DNA from: Desulfurococcales archaeon | GTDB taxonomy: Archaea; Thermoproteota; Thermoprotei_A; Sulfolobales; Desulfurococcaceae | Direction of reading: 5' to 3' | Length of the DNA: 25,013 nt | Assembly (NCBI GenBank): GCA_027083045.1 | Contig: JALWQP010000039.1 | Location: forward strand, 1 to 25,013 | Part shown: in pieces, positions 16,126-24,399 of the stretch | How positions within the stretch are numbered: the stretch's first letter is position 1 | Layout: the number at the start of each line of letters is the position of its first letter | Translations under genes and position numbers: made by a program | Notes under the pieces: model-generated | The model's database searches: none | Told to the model about the DNA's origin: nothing | Seen by the model: the letters and a program-made list of their open reading frames with translations, nothing else

Positions 16126-18075
16126 TTATATTACTCTGACCATTAACGGGTCTACATAGAGGATATTACTATTTGAAGATAGTGGGACCATTAGGTAGTA
16201 TCCTGGAGGGAGTATCATTGTGACGTTATTTATGCCGGGCCTCATTGTCAGGTAATAATCTGACGTTTTGCTCAGCATTTCTGGTTTATAATACATTGTC
16301 AAAGGTTCTTCCTGATCTTTCAGATAAAGTGGTATAATTGAGAGAACTATGGTTTTGTTATAGGGATTATGTATTTCAATGGTTGTACCATTGTATATTG
16401 TTGTTGCTAGATACTGCCATGTGTAGCCAGCATTTATACTGATTTGGTTATAGTAGTGCGGCATTATGATTAGGAGAGTCTTTCTCGATGGATATTGTTG
16501 TAGAACTAGTACGTCGGGGAAGAGTGTAATGTAGAGGGCCGAACTAGATAGATTTGTTCCTCCGATTACTTTGAATACCTGGTATTGAAACGGGCTAGAA
16601 CGGATCGTTATAACGTTTATCTTTAGTATACTGTGCCATTGAAGGAGCCATCGTGGTATGCTTGGTTTTACCGCTATTGTGTAATCGGTTTTAACATAGA
16701 TCGGACTGGCAGAAGCTATTATTTTTCTGTAGACAGTGTTCCGTCCATAATTTATGATCAGAAGAGGCTCTTCCTTGTAATAGCCCGTTAATTTAAATAA
16801 GTTAGAGAGGGCTTTGGCGTAATTGTCGCTGTTTAGTGTTGAAACCCCAATACGCCATCTCCTTATCGTGATATAGTTTGAATCAATGCCTATGAAAGCG
16901 GGCTTGGGGTTCCAACCTATAAATTCTATTGATGTAATATTGAGATCTACTGTAATATTGATCTCTGCTGGCGCGCCCCACACGTTCTTGATGTATCTCC
17001 CGTAGCCGAGCACTATCATTCCATCGCTGCTAATATTGCCTATAATGCTGCCATTAATTGTGAGGTAAGTGATCTTGTTAAGTCCTACTTGTTTAACATA
17101 CTGCTTTCCGCTGAGGTTAATACTCGTGTTGGCATCCGGTGCTAGTGCCAGGGGGGTGTTCAAGTACTGGTTATTGATCTTTACCAGGTAGCCTCCAAGA
17201 TTTACTGGTGTTGGAGCCATTGACTGTTGTACTTTAATTGTGCCATTGAAAAGTATATTGGTTGATACTGAAGAATTGATGAGTATTCCTACGACTGAGA
17301 ATAAATAAGTCGACGAGAATGTTGTGTAAATAGCATAGATGTTTATAGGGTAGCCTTGTACAGTTATTGTCGCTAGTTTTGCAATACCATTGTTTTCCAG
17401 AACCTGGCTCTTGGTTACGGGATAGGTTATGGTGAAGTTTGGAGTTATTAGTCTAGTTATTTGTAACTCTATTCTGAGAGGGGATGCTATGAGATCAATC
17501 TTTGTCTCGGTCATGGTAGAATTAACATTATCTATTATTACCGTATTATTTTTGAAAACAGGATTGAATCCCGCCGTGCTAATCATAGAGGGAGCGACTA
17601 TTCTTTGTATTTCATTTATGAGGTTTTGATCAATATATGTTGTGTTAGGTAGTATGTTATTGTTTATGAGCCAGGGGTCTTTCATCGGGTTATAGCATAT
17701 TGTTATGCCCGGGTCGACTATTATTCCTACCTTGAATGGATGTGTATAATCCGTTACGGGTAGTTTAATATACGTGGTATTGACTACGTAGCGGTTTAAT
17801 TGTATAAACGAGATCGTGCCATTCATATAGTCGATAAATATATATCGGATCTTAATCGGCTCGACCACCTGTACTACTAGGTAGAGTGAGTTATTAGTAT
17901 AGGTAATATCTAGCACTGGCTTATTGGACATCTTTTCGAGCTTTCTAATATTAGCGTGCATGACCCTATTTGATAGATTTATCTGATTATTGATCATCTG
18001 ATACGAAGCTATCAGTAATGTTGTAATTATTAATATTAGTACAAATGATGCATAGACCGAGCCCAGAGCCTTCAT
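16126..18075 (-). CDS. Large pilin-like exported surface protein, 649 aa
   Basis: The N-terminus MKALGSVYASF, followed by a hydrophobic stretch to about residue 25, resembles a class III (type IV pilin-like) signal peptide, cut by PibD after KA. The remaining 620 residues are beta-rich with very many N-x-T/S sequons and no second membrane span, so the bulk should be outside the cell. Most pilins are 100-200 aa, so this is several times larger; an adhesin or minor tip protein is a reasonable guess. Its ATG overlaps the stop of the small pilin-like gene (ATGA) and is preceded by GGTGG. It is the last gene of the propeller-pilin operon. No recognised family domain was seen. Confidence 0.72.
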   Translation of the reverse strand: MKALGSVYASFVLILIITTLLIASYQMINNQINLSNRVMHANIRKLEKMSNKPVLDITYTNNSLYLVVQVVEPIKIRYIFIDYMNGTISFIQLNRYVVNTTYIKLPVTDYTHPFKVGIIVDPGITICYNPMKDPWLINNNILPNTTYIDQNLINEIQRIVAPSMISTAGFNPVFKNNTVIIDNVNSTMTETKIDLIASPLRIELQITRLITPNFTITYPVTKSQVLENNGIAKLATITVQGYPINIYAIYTTFSSTYLFSVVGILINSSVSTNILFNGTIKVQQSMAPTPVNLGGYLVKINNQYLNTPLALAPDANTSINLSGKQYVKQVGLNKITYLTINGSIIGNISSDGMIVLGYGRYIKNVWGAPAEINITVDLNITSIEFIGWNPKPAFIGIDSNYITIRRWRIGVSTLNSDNYAKALSNLFKLTGYYKEEPLLIINYGRNTVYRKIIASASPIYVKTDYTIAVKPSIPRWLLQWHSILKINVITIRSSPFQYQVFKVIGGTNLSSSALYITLFPDVLVLQQYPSRKTLLIIMPHYYNQISINAGYTWQYLATTIYNGTTIEIHNPYNKTIVLSIIPLYLKDQEEPLTMYYKPEMLSKTSDYYLTMRPGINNVTMILPPGYYLMVPLSSNSNILYVDPLMVRVI

Positions 18076-18425
18076 GGCCTAACCACCAAAATACACCCGT
18101 TTCTCATTACAAGAATAGCTACGGGATCACTGGAGTGTATTCTGAAAATAGAGTCACATGGGGCAACAGTTGTATTTATCCATTCATCGCCGTTAAGGAC
18201 CTCAATGGATGACCGTAGCTGAATTGCTGGGCCTGAATTATAAAGGTATACATATCCATTTGAGTAATCTATGTAGTTAATACTGTAGCCTATTTCACAT
18301 GAATTATTAACTAATCCCTGCATGGTATTTTTCATATGCATTGAATACATCGCTACTATTCCCATCCCGATCATTGATAGTAGTAGTAATATTAGTGCTG
18401 ACATATACTGAGATAACCCTTTCAT
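18072..18425 (-). CDS. Small type IV pilin-like protein, about 117 aa
   Basis: MKGLSQYMSALILLLLSMIG is a typical archaeal prepilin start: a short basic leader, a KG-L processing site, and a hydrophobic helix that would form the filament core. The remaining ~85 residues are a small beta-rich head with three Cys (C43, C91 and C111 by my count) and sequons. Two ATGs are adjacent (18428 and 18425); the second is better placed after GGGGAG, though its spacing is short. The stop overlaps the 649-aa gene start by 4 nt, so the two are translationally coupled and probably act in the same surface structure. It could be a pilus subunit or a pseudopilin. Confidence 0.72.
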   Translation of the reverse strand: MKGLSQYMSALILLLLSMIGMGIVAMYSMHMKNTMQGLVNNSCEIGYSINYIDYSNGYVYLYNSGPAIQLRSSIEVLNGDEWINTTVAPCDSIFRIHSSDPVAILVMRNGCILVVRP

Positions 18426-18512
18426 CATCTCCCCGAGGACATATGGGAAGGATTAATTTAGGAGGGCTAAACGAAAATATTCGGTCTAATTTCGTTTCGC
18501 AAGTCAGGAGGC

Positions 18513-19703
18513 TCACGATTTTGATCTAGTGCGACGCCAGGCCAGGACTATGAGGATAGCACCACTGATTAGGGATGCTATTGGTAGAAGTACAAGGTAC
18601 CATTCACCGTTTCTCGTATAACCATACAATGCTACGAACAACGTGCCTGAAGCTGTGCCTCCTACAAAGAGATCGTTATCAGTCAGCCTCAGGGTTGTCA
18701 CGATTATTGAGGCTCTCGACGAAATAATTATTCGCGTTAACACGTGGCCTTTTCTAAGCTGGGATATGCTTGTAAGTAAGACCACTCCTTTCTCAGGATA
18801 ACTACCATAGTACCCCCCAAGCACTATTGTTCCATTTTCATTAATATCAAATGCTGTCAAATTGAGACTAGGGTATTCTCTCGATAGGAAGTTCAAGTAG
18901 GTCGTTAGAATAGATCCTGTACGGGTATCGATCTGGTAGAGCACGGGCGCCGGATTGTATGCCAGTATATATGCTTCATATCCGCTCGTTCTTAATCCTA
19001 CAACGTGGATTTCCCCCAATGTACGATTCCATAGAATTTTGCCATTGTAGTTTATCATTCCAATGAATACATCCTTACCACTTATGCTTAGATATATTAT
19101 TCCGAGATCGTTGTGGGTGAGCATTAAGATCGAGTCAACTTCTCTTCCTCCCCATATCTTTGTCCACTCATTCTTTCCACTAAATATATCTGTGAGCATG
19201 ATAAAGTTCTGTAGCTTAAGCCCCGCGACATACCGAGCGCCACCGATAACCGAGTATCTGGACAATAGATCGTTTGAGAATATCCAGTAGATACTAGAGA
19301 GGTTTATTGATTTATTGTCGATTAGTGCACCATTCAACGGACTATATGTTCGGAGCAATAATATGTGTCTATTAGTAGTTGTCGCCGCTGTAACTATGTG
19401 ATCATACTGATAATATATACCCAGGGGGATCAGGTCTTTATAACCCCATGTTATTCGCCAATGTAAATTACCGTTACTACTTAGTTTATAAAGTGCAATG
19501 TCGCCTGAGGTGGTGCTCGATAATATGTATACTTGCCCATTATATGAAAATAGATCTATAGGGGTATCGCCATATACACCAGTATACATATATTCTTGTT
19601 TTAGCCTCAAAGAGTATGTTTCAGTATAGGTCATATATGCTAGTATTGATGATAGTATCATGATTATAAGTCCTACTAGTACGAAGGCCTTGGGATTAAC
19701 CAA
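18513..19703 (-). CDS. Membrane-anchored beta-propeller-like protein, 396 aa
   Basis: A hydrophobic segment at each end (about residues 8-27 and 367-387, the latter followed by RRTRSK) encloses an extracellular domain of repeated four-strand units. Examples are NGNLHWRITWG, SGKNEWTKIWGG and NGKILWNRTLG, which resemble PQQ-type propeller blades, each with a conserved Trp. No enzyme residues are recognised, so a binding or assembly role is likely. The start is TTG at 19703, with GGGGG 9 nt upstream; no in-frame ATG precedes the membrane segment. It is the first gene of the surface operon, with 84-87 nt to the small pilin-like gene. Confidence 0.7.
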   Translation of the reverse strand: MVNPKAFVLVGLIIMILSSILAYMTYTETYSLRLKQEYMYTGVYGDTPIDLFSYNGQVYILSSTTSGDIALYKLSSNGNLHWRITWGYKDLIPLGIYYQYDHIVTAATTTNRHILLLRTYSPLNGALIDNKSINLSSIYWIFSNDLLSRYSVIGGARYVAGLKLQNFIMLTDIFSGKNEWTKIWGGREVDSILMLTHNDLGIIYLSISGKDVFIGMINYNGKILWNRTLGEIHVVGLRTSGYEAYILAYNPAPVLYQIDTRTGSILTTYLNFLSREYPSLNLTAFDINENGTIVLGGYYGSYPEKGVVLLTSISQLRKGHVLTRIIISSRASIIVTTLRLTDNDLFVGGTASGTLFVALYGYTRNGEWYLVLLPIASLISGAILIVLAWRRTRSKS

Positions 19704-19725
19704 TTATTATATCCCCCTACTAAGC

Positions 19726-19740
19726 AAGTAATGTTTACTT
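19726..19740. repeat. Inverted repeat in the promoter of the surface operon
   Basis: AAGTAA and TTACTT (6-bp arms) flank TGT, overlapping the only TATA-like stretch (minus strand AGTTTAAGTAAAC) upstream of the TTG start at 19703. A repressor site is plausible. Confidence 0.35.
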
Positions 19741-19781
19741 AAACTATTGTCTTGCTAATATTTGTAATCAATATATCTATA

Positions 19782-21056
19782 TTATTCCCCCAATAACTTC
19801 CTTCTGAGAAACGGCAACCACGATGTTTCGAGAATTATGGAAACTATTATTGTTACTAGTGTAGTGCTCAGAATGACTTCGCCCCAAGCAATTAGTGTCG
19901 AATTATTATACATTATCCCGAGACTGAGAGGCAGGGATGCCAGTACAGATGGAACTACTCCTCTCGGGCCTTCAAGCGAAATGAAGAGGTATTCTTTGAA
20001 GCTCCACTTGCCAATCGGTATTATTGGTAAGCATGCAATAGGGCGCGCAAGTAAAACCACGCCAAGAGCTATAATTAGTGAGGGGAGAAAAGTCGTGATC
20101 AATATATCAAGCCTTATACTCATCCCAAGTAGGAGAAATATAAATACTGCGGCAAACATTGAGAGGATCTCGTTGAAATGAAGCTCTGTATCTATAGTGC
20201 TCCTAATTTTCAATTCGTCCTCAGCGGTTTCTCTAAAGAACTCGTGGTGGTTTCCAAGTATTATGCCAAGGGTAGTTGCAACTAGATAACCAGATGCCAT
20301 GAGTTTTTCTCCTATATAGAACCCTATAAAGGCTAGACCGAGGGCAAACAGTATTATTTCCTCGTTTCTCTCAAACTTTAGATGCCTTATGAGCAAGTAC
20401 CCGATAATCGCGACACCTACGCCGAGAATAATAGATATAATTACTTCGTAGAGAAAATATGAAAGAGCCGCCAGAGAAAGAGGCATATATTGTGCAAAAT
20501 ATTCAATAAAGTGGGCGCTTGGCGCTTGTGGAACAACAAAAGCGACTGCTAGGGATGTTAGAACTATGCCTAAGGGATCGTTGAAAATCGATTCTGACTC
20601 AAGGATAATCCTGAGGTCATCGCGTACTTTGTACTGATGAAATAATGGGATAAGTGTGGCCGGATCCGTAGCTGATATGATTGCACCGTATAGGAAACCA
20701 GCTATGAATGGAAGATGGAAAACATAGGAGAAAAATAGTCCTGCAAGTACTGCAGTAATGATTAATCCGAGTGTATCAAGGGTGCCTATCGTTGGTAGAT
20801 GTTTTTTCAGGATATACCATTTTAGATTATGCCCCTCCGTGAACAGTATTATTACTAGGCCGAAAACCCTTACGTAATCAAATAATTTCCTGGCGAGATC
20901 GGTGTTTACAACATTTAGGACAGGCCCAAATAGAAGACCTAATATTATGAAAACGAAAATATATGAGAGCTTCGCCTTACGACTTACTAGATATGAAGTT
21001 ACACCGAGAAGAAGCACTAGGGCGAGCGTAAACACTAGCTCATCAATGCCAGGCAT
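19782..21056 (-). CDS. Na+/H+ antiporter, NhaP type (CPA1)
   Basis: Exchanges cytoplasmic Na+ for H+ across the membrane for pH and sodium control. The protein is 424 aa with about 12-13 hydrophobic spans. Diagnostic CPA1 residues are present: the unwound-helix ATDP (129-132), the ion-binding ESESIFNDP (153-161) with N159-D160, and GPRGVVP (363-369). An ND pair is typical of electroneutral antiporters such as MjNhaP1 and PaNhaP. No C-terminal regulatory TrkA domain is attached. GGAG stands 9 nt before the ATG. TATA-like elements occur at about 21073-21081 and 21128-21138. It is a single gene on the minus strand between the surface operon and inositol-phosphate synthase. Confidence 0.92.
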   Translation of the reverse strand: MPGIDELVFTLALVLLLGVTSYLVSRKAKLSYIFVFIILGLLFGPVLNVVNTDLARKLFDYVRVFGLVIILFTEGHNLKWYILKKHLPTIGTLDTLGLIITAVLAGLFFSYVFHLPFIAGFLYGAIISATDPATLIPLFHQYKVRDDLRIILESESIFNDPLGIVLTSLAVAFVVPQAPSAHFIEYFAQYMPLSLAALSYFLYEVIISIILGVGVAIIGYLLIRHLKFERNEEIILFALGLAFIGFYIGEKLMASGYLVATTLGIILGNHHEFFRETAEDELKIRSTIDTELHFNEILSMFAAVFIFLLLGMSIRLDILITTFLPSLIIALGVVLLARPIACLPIIPIGKWSFKEYLFISLEGPRGVVPSVLASLPLSLGIMYNNSTLIAWGEVILSTTLVTIIVSIILETSWLPFLRRKLLGE

Positions 21057-21127
21057 TGTTATCGTCTCCGTCCTTTTATTCTGTCACTAACTACATAGTC
21101 AACTATCATCCACTCCTTCTGTCCGTT

Positions 21128-21138
21128 ATTTAAGATAT
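21128..21138 (-). promoter_or_regulatory. Candidate TATA box of the antiporter gene
   Basis: The minus strand reads ATCTTAAATAA, about 75 nt upstream of the ATG, giving a 50-nt leader. A nearer alternative, AGAATAAAAGG at about 21072-21082, would give a leaderless message. Only transcript 5' ends could choose between them. Confidence 0.35.
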
Positions 21139-21186
21139 TACAAGTTTATTTTAAAATAATCGGCTTATTTGTAGTATTTCGATATC

Positions 21187-21230
21187 CAAAAATTGATACA
21201 ATTATTTATACAATATTATAAAGAAAAATA
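21187..21230 (-). terminator. U-rich terminator region after ino1
   Basis: Downstream of the ino1 stop the minus strand contains TATTTTTCTTTATAAT and, further on, AATTTTTGG. These are two T5 tracts in an A/T-rich stretch, the usual archaeal termination signal. Confidence 0.4.
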
Positions 21231-21239
21231 CTAGTTATC

Positions 21240-22355
21240 TTAGTAAAATACATATTTAGGATTTATATTTATACCAAGTTCTTCTAGTTTCATATAGAGC
21301 AGGCTTAGGGCCTCCCAGTCAGACCGCAACTGCTTAGGTGGATGTTTGAAGAAGGGGGCGGATGCCCAGTAAGGCGAGCCGTATATTCCTCTTTCTTTAA
21401 GAGCTTTGGCTATTCTGATTACATCTACAAGTACTGCTGCCGCCATGGACTTATCGTCAACGACTAATTTGACATCAATTGTTAGCCTTGCTCCTCCATA
21501 ACTTATTGCTTCGAGATACATGTATGCTATCTTGGTATTTCCTAGAAACTCGACGTAGCCGCTGGGCCCAGCATAGATGTACTTCTTTATTGTGTCTGGA
21601 TCAGGCTGAGTTGACGCCACCGCCATCGTCTTGCTTATCTTCTTAGAGGTTAGGCGTGATGGATCCAGCATGTTTAGGAAATCCGTGTTTCCGCCTACGT
21701 TTAACTGGTAGCTCTTTACTAGTTTGCATCCTCTCATGGATAGTAGTGATGCAATGGCTCTGTGTAGAATGGTTGCACCCAATTGTCCCTTGATATCATC
21801 GCCGAGCACTAGTGTGTTGTTATCCTTAAATATGGACACGTATTTTTTGTCGCTGGCGATAAACTCTGGTATACAATTAATGAAGGAAACACCAGCCTTT
21901 GCAGCTACTTTGGCGTAGAATCTAGTGGCTTCACTACTGCCTACAGGCAATAGGTTCACTAGGACATCAACATTATTCTCTTCTAGCTCCTCTACAATTT
22001 CATCGGCAGTTGGTTCGGGTTGTGATGATGGTTTGAATACATTGACCATATGTGGGGCGACTCCATCAAGTATTTTACCCATTCTTACAATGACGTTCTT
22101 ACACCTCAGCTCGTCCGGATCAATAAGTTTCGGCACAACATTCGGGTATTCATAGATAGCTTGATGAAGCGGCTTTCCTACCTTATTCTCTGATACATCT
22201 ATTGCGTATACAATGTTAATATTATCGATTCGCATTCCATCGATTACTGCATGCATTACACCAGTGTACTCATTCGACCTTCTATAGTATTCTATTGACT
22301 GTACAAGCATCGAAGCTATATTACCTACTCCGATGATTCCAACGTTTACAGACAT
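21240..22355 (-). CDS. ino1: Myo-inositol-1-phosphate (inositol-3-phosphate) synthase
   Basis: Converts glucose-6-phosphate to inositol-1(3)-phosphate using NAD+. In archaea the product feeds archaetidylinositol lipids and sometimes the heat-protective solute di-myo-inositol phosphate. The NAD-binding GIIGVGNIAS is at residues 6-15. Active-site blocks are GDDIKGQLGAT (185-195), NVGGNTDFLN (219-228), DDKSMAAAVLVDVIRIAK and GSPYWASAPFFKHPP. At 371 aa it is the compact archaeal/actinobacterial form, shorter than the eukaryotic enzyme. The start ATG follows GGAG at about 7 nt. It is divergent from the PadR-like gene across a 59-nt gap, so the regulator may control it. Confidence 0.92.
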   Translation of the reverse strand: MSVNVGIIGVGNIASMLVQSIEYYRRSNEYTGVMHAVIDGMRIDNINIVYAIDVSENKVGKPLHQAIYEYPNVVPKLIDPDELRCKNVIVRMGKILDGVAPHMVNVFKPSSQPEPTADEIVEELEENNVDVLVNLLPVGSSEATRFYAKVAAKAGVSFINCIPEFIASDKKYVSIFKDNNTLVLGDDIKGQLGATILHRAIASLLSMRGCKLVKSYQLNVGGNTDFLNMLDPSRLTSKKISKTMAVASTQPDPDTIKKYIYAGPSGYVEFLGNTKIAYMYLEAISYGGARLTIDVKLVVDDKSMAAAVLVDVIRIAKALKERGIYGSPYWASAPFFKHPPKQLRSDWEALSLLYMKLEELGININPKYVFY

Positions 22356-22414
22356 CTTTTATCTCCATTAATATTTATGGTTAAAAATATAGGGTTAAAA
22401 ACTATAAAACCTTT
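22356..22414. promoter_or_regulatory. Divergent promoter shared by ino1 and the PadR-like regulator
   Basis: Only 59 nt separate the two ATGs. The A/T-rich element at 22382-22392 (plus strand TAAAAATATAG, minus strand CTATATTTTTA) is about 28 nt from both starts, so one stretch could serve as TATA box in both directions. A second plus-strand TATA-like ACTATAAAAC lies at about 22400-22409. Confidence 0.55.
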
Positions 22415-22774
22415 ATGAAGAGAACTAATGTTGTGACTGCAATGAGCGATGATGCCCCCAAACCGTTCAAAAGACTAATTAAGAAGCTAACTATCGAGAA
22501 CCTATGGCTTTATGTGCTAAGATACATGATTACCAAGAATGAGCCGATCAAAGCATATGAGGTTGTACGCTATATCAGGAATACCCTCCCATATAAGCCG
22601 GCAACAGTCACCGTTTATACCGTCATATATCGCCTGTCACGTGAAGGTTTAGTAAATCAAGTAAAAACAGATGGTGAGACACTTTATAAAATAAGCGAAA
22701 AAGGAAGGAAAACGTTTATAAATGCTATAAATTTCATAAGATACATTCTAGATCTACTTGGGAAAGACGTTTAG
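22415..22774 (+). CDS. PadR-like winged-helix transcriptional regulator
   Basis: The segment LTIENLWLYVLRYMI, then the recognition-helix region TVTVYTVIYRLSREGLVNQVKTDGETLYKISEKGR, is the PadR winged-helix pattern (Yxx-hhxRLxxxGLhxxxxxxxxxxYxhTxxG). A C-terminal hydrophobic helix (FINAINFIRYILDLL) would dimerise. Length is 119 aa with ATG 22415; a GTG at 22433 and an ATG at 22442 are alternatives. The TATA element at 22382-22392 favours a leaderless message from 22415. The position back to back with ino1 suggests control of that gene, of its own transcript, or both. Confidence 0.8.
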   Translation: MKRTNVVTAMSDDAPKPFKRLIKKLTIENLWLYVLRYMITKNEPIKAYEVVRYIRNTLPYKPATVTVYTVIYRLSREGLVNQVKTDGETLYKISEKGRKTFINAINFIRYILDLLGKDV

Positions 22775-22808
22775 CTACGCTACACTATACTGTTTTCTCA
22801 GAGGAAAA

Positions 22809-23375
22809 ATGAGGCGATACGGTACATTGAAGCTAAAAATATTTAGTGGAAGAACTAAAGAGGGGGAAGAATTACCCGAAAACATACGTGTGCTCATCGA
22901 ACAATACGCCGAAAAACACCATATCAACTATCTCCAAGCATTAAAAGAGCTCGTTCAAAAAGGGCTAAGATACGATGAGCTTGAAAGACAATATGGCAAA
23001 GACGTCGATAGCAGGGAATTATGGGATAAGAGATTCTATTATCTAAAGATCGAGTCTGGTTACCTATACTATAGACTTAGGTTAAAAGAAGTAATCGATG
23101 AACTCAAGACACTCGCCATAAGATTTGCGGGGGTGCTGGGAAGTCTTGAAACATGCTATAAACAGTGCATGAGCTCTGAGGCTCTTGAAGTAGAGCTGAA
23201 GAAATTGGCGGACCTGAAAGAATTCATTCGTTATTACCTCGACACATACGTCATAACAGTCAATAAAGAACTTGAAGAAAAGAAATACGCAGACGATGAA
23301 GAGATAATAAGGTTTGTTGAAGAAGCATTAGAGAAATACAAGAAATACTTTATGGGAGGACAATCCAACAAATAG
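22809..23375 (+). CDS. Helical protein with predicted N-terminal RHH-like domain, 188 aa
   Basis: I do not recognise the family. The first 60 residues show a strand (TLKLKIF), the helix PENIRVLIEQYAEKHH and the helix YLQALKELVQKGLRYDEL, consistent with a ribbon-helix-helix or similar DNA-binding fold. The rest (80-185) is long, highly charged and amphipathic, probably a helical bundle or coiled coil, with two Cys in CYKQC. The frame opens at TTG 22758 inside the previous gene, but ATG 22809 follows GAGG (22801-22804) at good spacing and is chosen. It lies 34 nt after the PadR-like gene, so co-transcription is likely. A hairpin spans its stop codon. Confidence 0.65.
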   Translation: MRRYGTLKLKIFSGRTKEGEELPENIRVLIEQYAEKHHINYLQALKELVQKGLRYDELERQYGKDVDSRELWDKRFYYLKIESGYLYYRLRLKEVIDELKTLAIRFAGVLGSLETCYKQCMSSEALEVELKKLADLKEFIRYYLDTYVITVNKELEEKKYADDEEIIRFVEEALEKYKKYFMGGQSNK

Positions 23376-23396
23376 GCAAATCACGCTATTTGTTGG
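23365..23396 (+). terminator. Hairpin spanning the stop codon, likely terminator
   Basis: CCAACAAATAG (23365-23375, ending in the TAG stop) pairs perfectly over 11 bp with CTATTTGTTGG (23386-23396) around a 10-nt loop. A T-rich tract follows at 23404-23420. It probably ends the PadR-RHH transcript or protects its 3' end. Confidence 0.6.
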
Positions 23397-23404
23397 TTCA
23401 GGAA

Positions 23405-23420
23405 TATTTATTTTTATTTA
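23405..23420 (+). promoter_or_regulatory. TATA region of the FUN14-like gene
   Basis: The A/T-only run TATTTATTTTTATTTA ends about 62 nt before ATG 23482; a start near 23440 would leave a leader of about 40 nt. The same stretch may act as the U-tract of the hairpin just upstream. Confidence 0.4.
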
Positions 23421-23481
23421 AGGAACTAGTAGACAAAAACTAATAAATGACACCGGCAATCTAGTACTGAGGTGAAAGTGT

Positions 23482-23877
23482 ATGTTCTCAATGTTGTCCT
23501 TCTATGAATTAGGAGCAAATACGACAGGAAATATAACTACAACAGCTTTGTCGGATTTTATACACTCAGCATTATCGAACCCGCAGGTCGCAATAGCAAT
23601 TATCATCGAGATTATCATGGGGGTAGCGCTGGGTTATGTGATGGCCAAAATGGCGAAATACATTGTTGCATTTATCGCAATTTTGATAATCGGAGCTGTG
23701 CTCAACGTGTGGAGTCTGGGAGGAAGCATACAGGACTTCCTGACAAAACTAGGAATGACCGCTGTCGAATTTAAGAACATCATACTCGGGTTCCTGGGAA
23801 CGCTGGGCCTGCTGATGGTAGGGCCTGTAACGCTGGGGTTCTTAATAGGCATAGTAATTGGATTAATGAAGAAGTAA
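23482..23877 (+). CDS. Small membrane protein, FUN14-like, 131 aa
   Basis: Three or four hydrophobic segments (about 36-56, 58-76, 98-112 and 114-129) are rich in Gly: GVALGYVMAKMAKY, GFLGTLGLLMVGP and TLGFLIGIVIGL. This small-residue pattern resembles FUN14-family proteins common in Crenarchaeota, whose role is unknown. The first 30 residues are polar, with two NxT sequons, and may be outside the cell. The ribosome binding site GAGGTGA (23469-23475) is a near-perfect match and 6 nt from the ATG, so strong translation is expected. A T6 tract at 23893-23898 follows the stop. Confidence 0.7.
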   Translation: MFSMLSFYELGANTTGNITTTALSDFIHSALSNPQVAIAIIIEIIMGVALGYVMAKMAKYIVAFIAILIIGAVLNVWSLGGSIQDFLTKLGMTAVEFKNIILGFLGTLGLLMVGPVTLGFLIGIVIGLMKK

Positions 23878-23892
23878 GCATCCGAAATAGGG

Positions 23893-23898
23893 TTTTTT
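23893..23898 (+). terminator. U-tract terminator after the FUN14-like gene
   Basis: Six T preceded by AGGG, 16 nt past the stop at 23877 and ahead of the archease TATA region. Confidence 0.45.
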
Positions 23899-23905
23899 GT
23901 TATTA

Positions 23906-23916
23906 ACTATTTATTA
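23906..23916 (+). promoter_or_regulatory. TATA region of the archease gene
   Basis: ACTATTTATTA lies about 37 nt upstream of ATG 23948; a transcript start near 23937 leaves a very short leader overlapping the ribosome binding site AGGTGA (23935-23940). Confidence 0.4.
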
Positions 23917-23947
23917 TGGAATATTTCTAATACCAGGTGAACAGAGT

Positions 23948-24397
23948 ATGGCTAGTAAAAAGAAGTTTGAATTCCTTGATCATCCAGCTGATGTTTATAT
24001 AAAAGCATATGGGGCAAGTCTGCCGGAACTCTATGAAAATGCTGGGCTGGCCTTGTTTGAGACGATGACAGATACTGCTCTAGTAATGCCGTCGAAATAT
24101 TTCAGCGTGGAAGCTAATGGCTTTGATCTTGAGAGCCTGCTATATAGATGGCTGGAGGAATTACTCTACATATATTACAGCAATAATGTCATGTGTAGCC
24201 GAGTAGTAGTGAAGAGGGTAGAGATCACGAGACAGGAGAATGATTTCACATATATTATTGAGGGGGTCTGCTATGGAGAAGAGTTCAATCCAGAGAAGCA
24301 CGAGGCACGCGTGGAAGTTAAAGCAGTAACATATCATTTAATGAGAATAATTAAAGATGATGAGGGCTGGAAAGCATATTTTGTCCTCGACATATAA
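23948..24397 (+). CDS. Archease (RtcB tRNA-ligase activator)
   Basis: Archease helps the RNA ligase RtcB load GTP and turn over, supporting tRNA splicing and RNA repair. The family pattern is clear: FLDHPADVYIKAYG (9-22; D11, H12 and D15), ALFETMTD (35-42), LLYRWLEELLYIY (64-76) and the closing LDI with D148, positions that bind metal in the family. The 149-aa length is typical. An upstream in-frame TTG (23897) adds 17 unconserved residues; ATG 23948 lies 7 nt after AGGTGA and is chosen. It converges with the archaemetzincin gene, 2 nt between stops. rtcB itself is not in the window. Confidence 0.92.
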   Translation: MASKKKFEFLDHPADVYIKAYGASLPELYENAGLALFETMTDTALVMPSKYFSVEANGFDLESLLYRWLEELLYIYYSNNVMCSRVVVKRVEITRQENDFTYIIEGVCYGEEFNPEKHEARVEVKAVTYHLMRIIKDDEGWKAYFVLDI

Positions 24398-24399
24398 TA

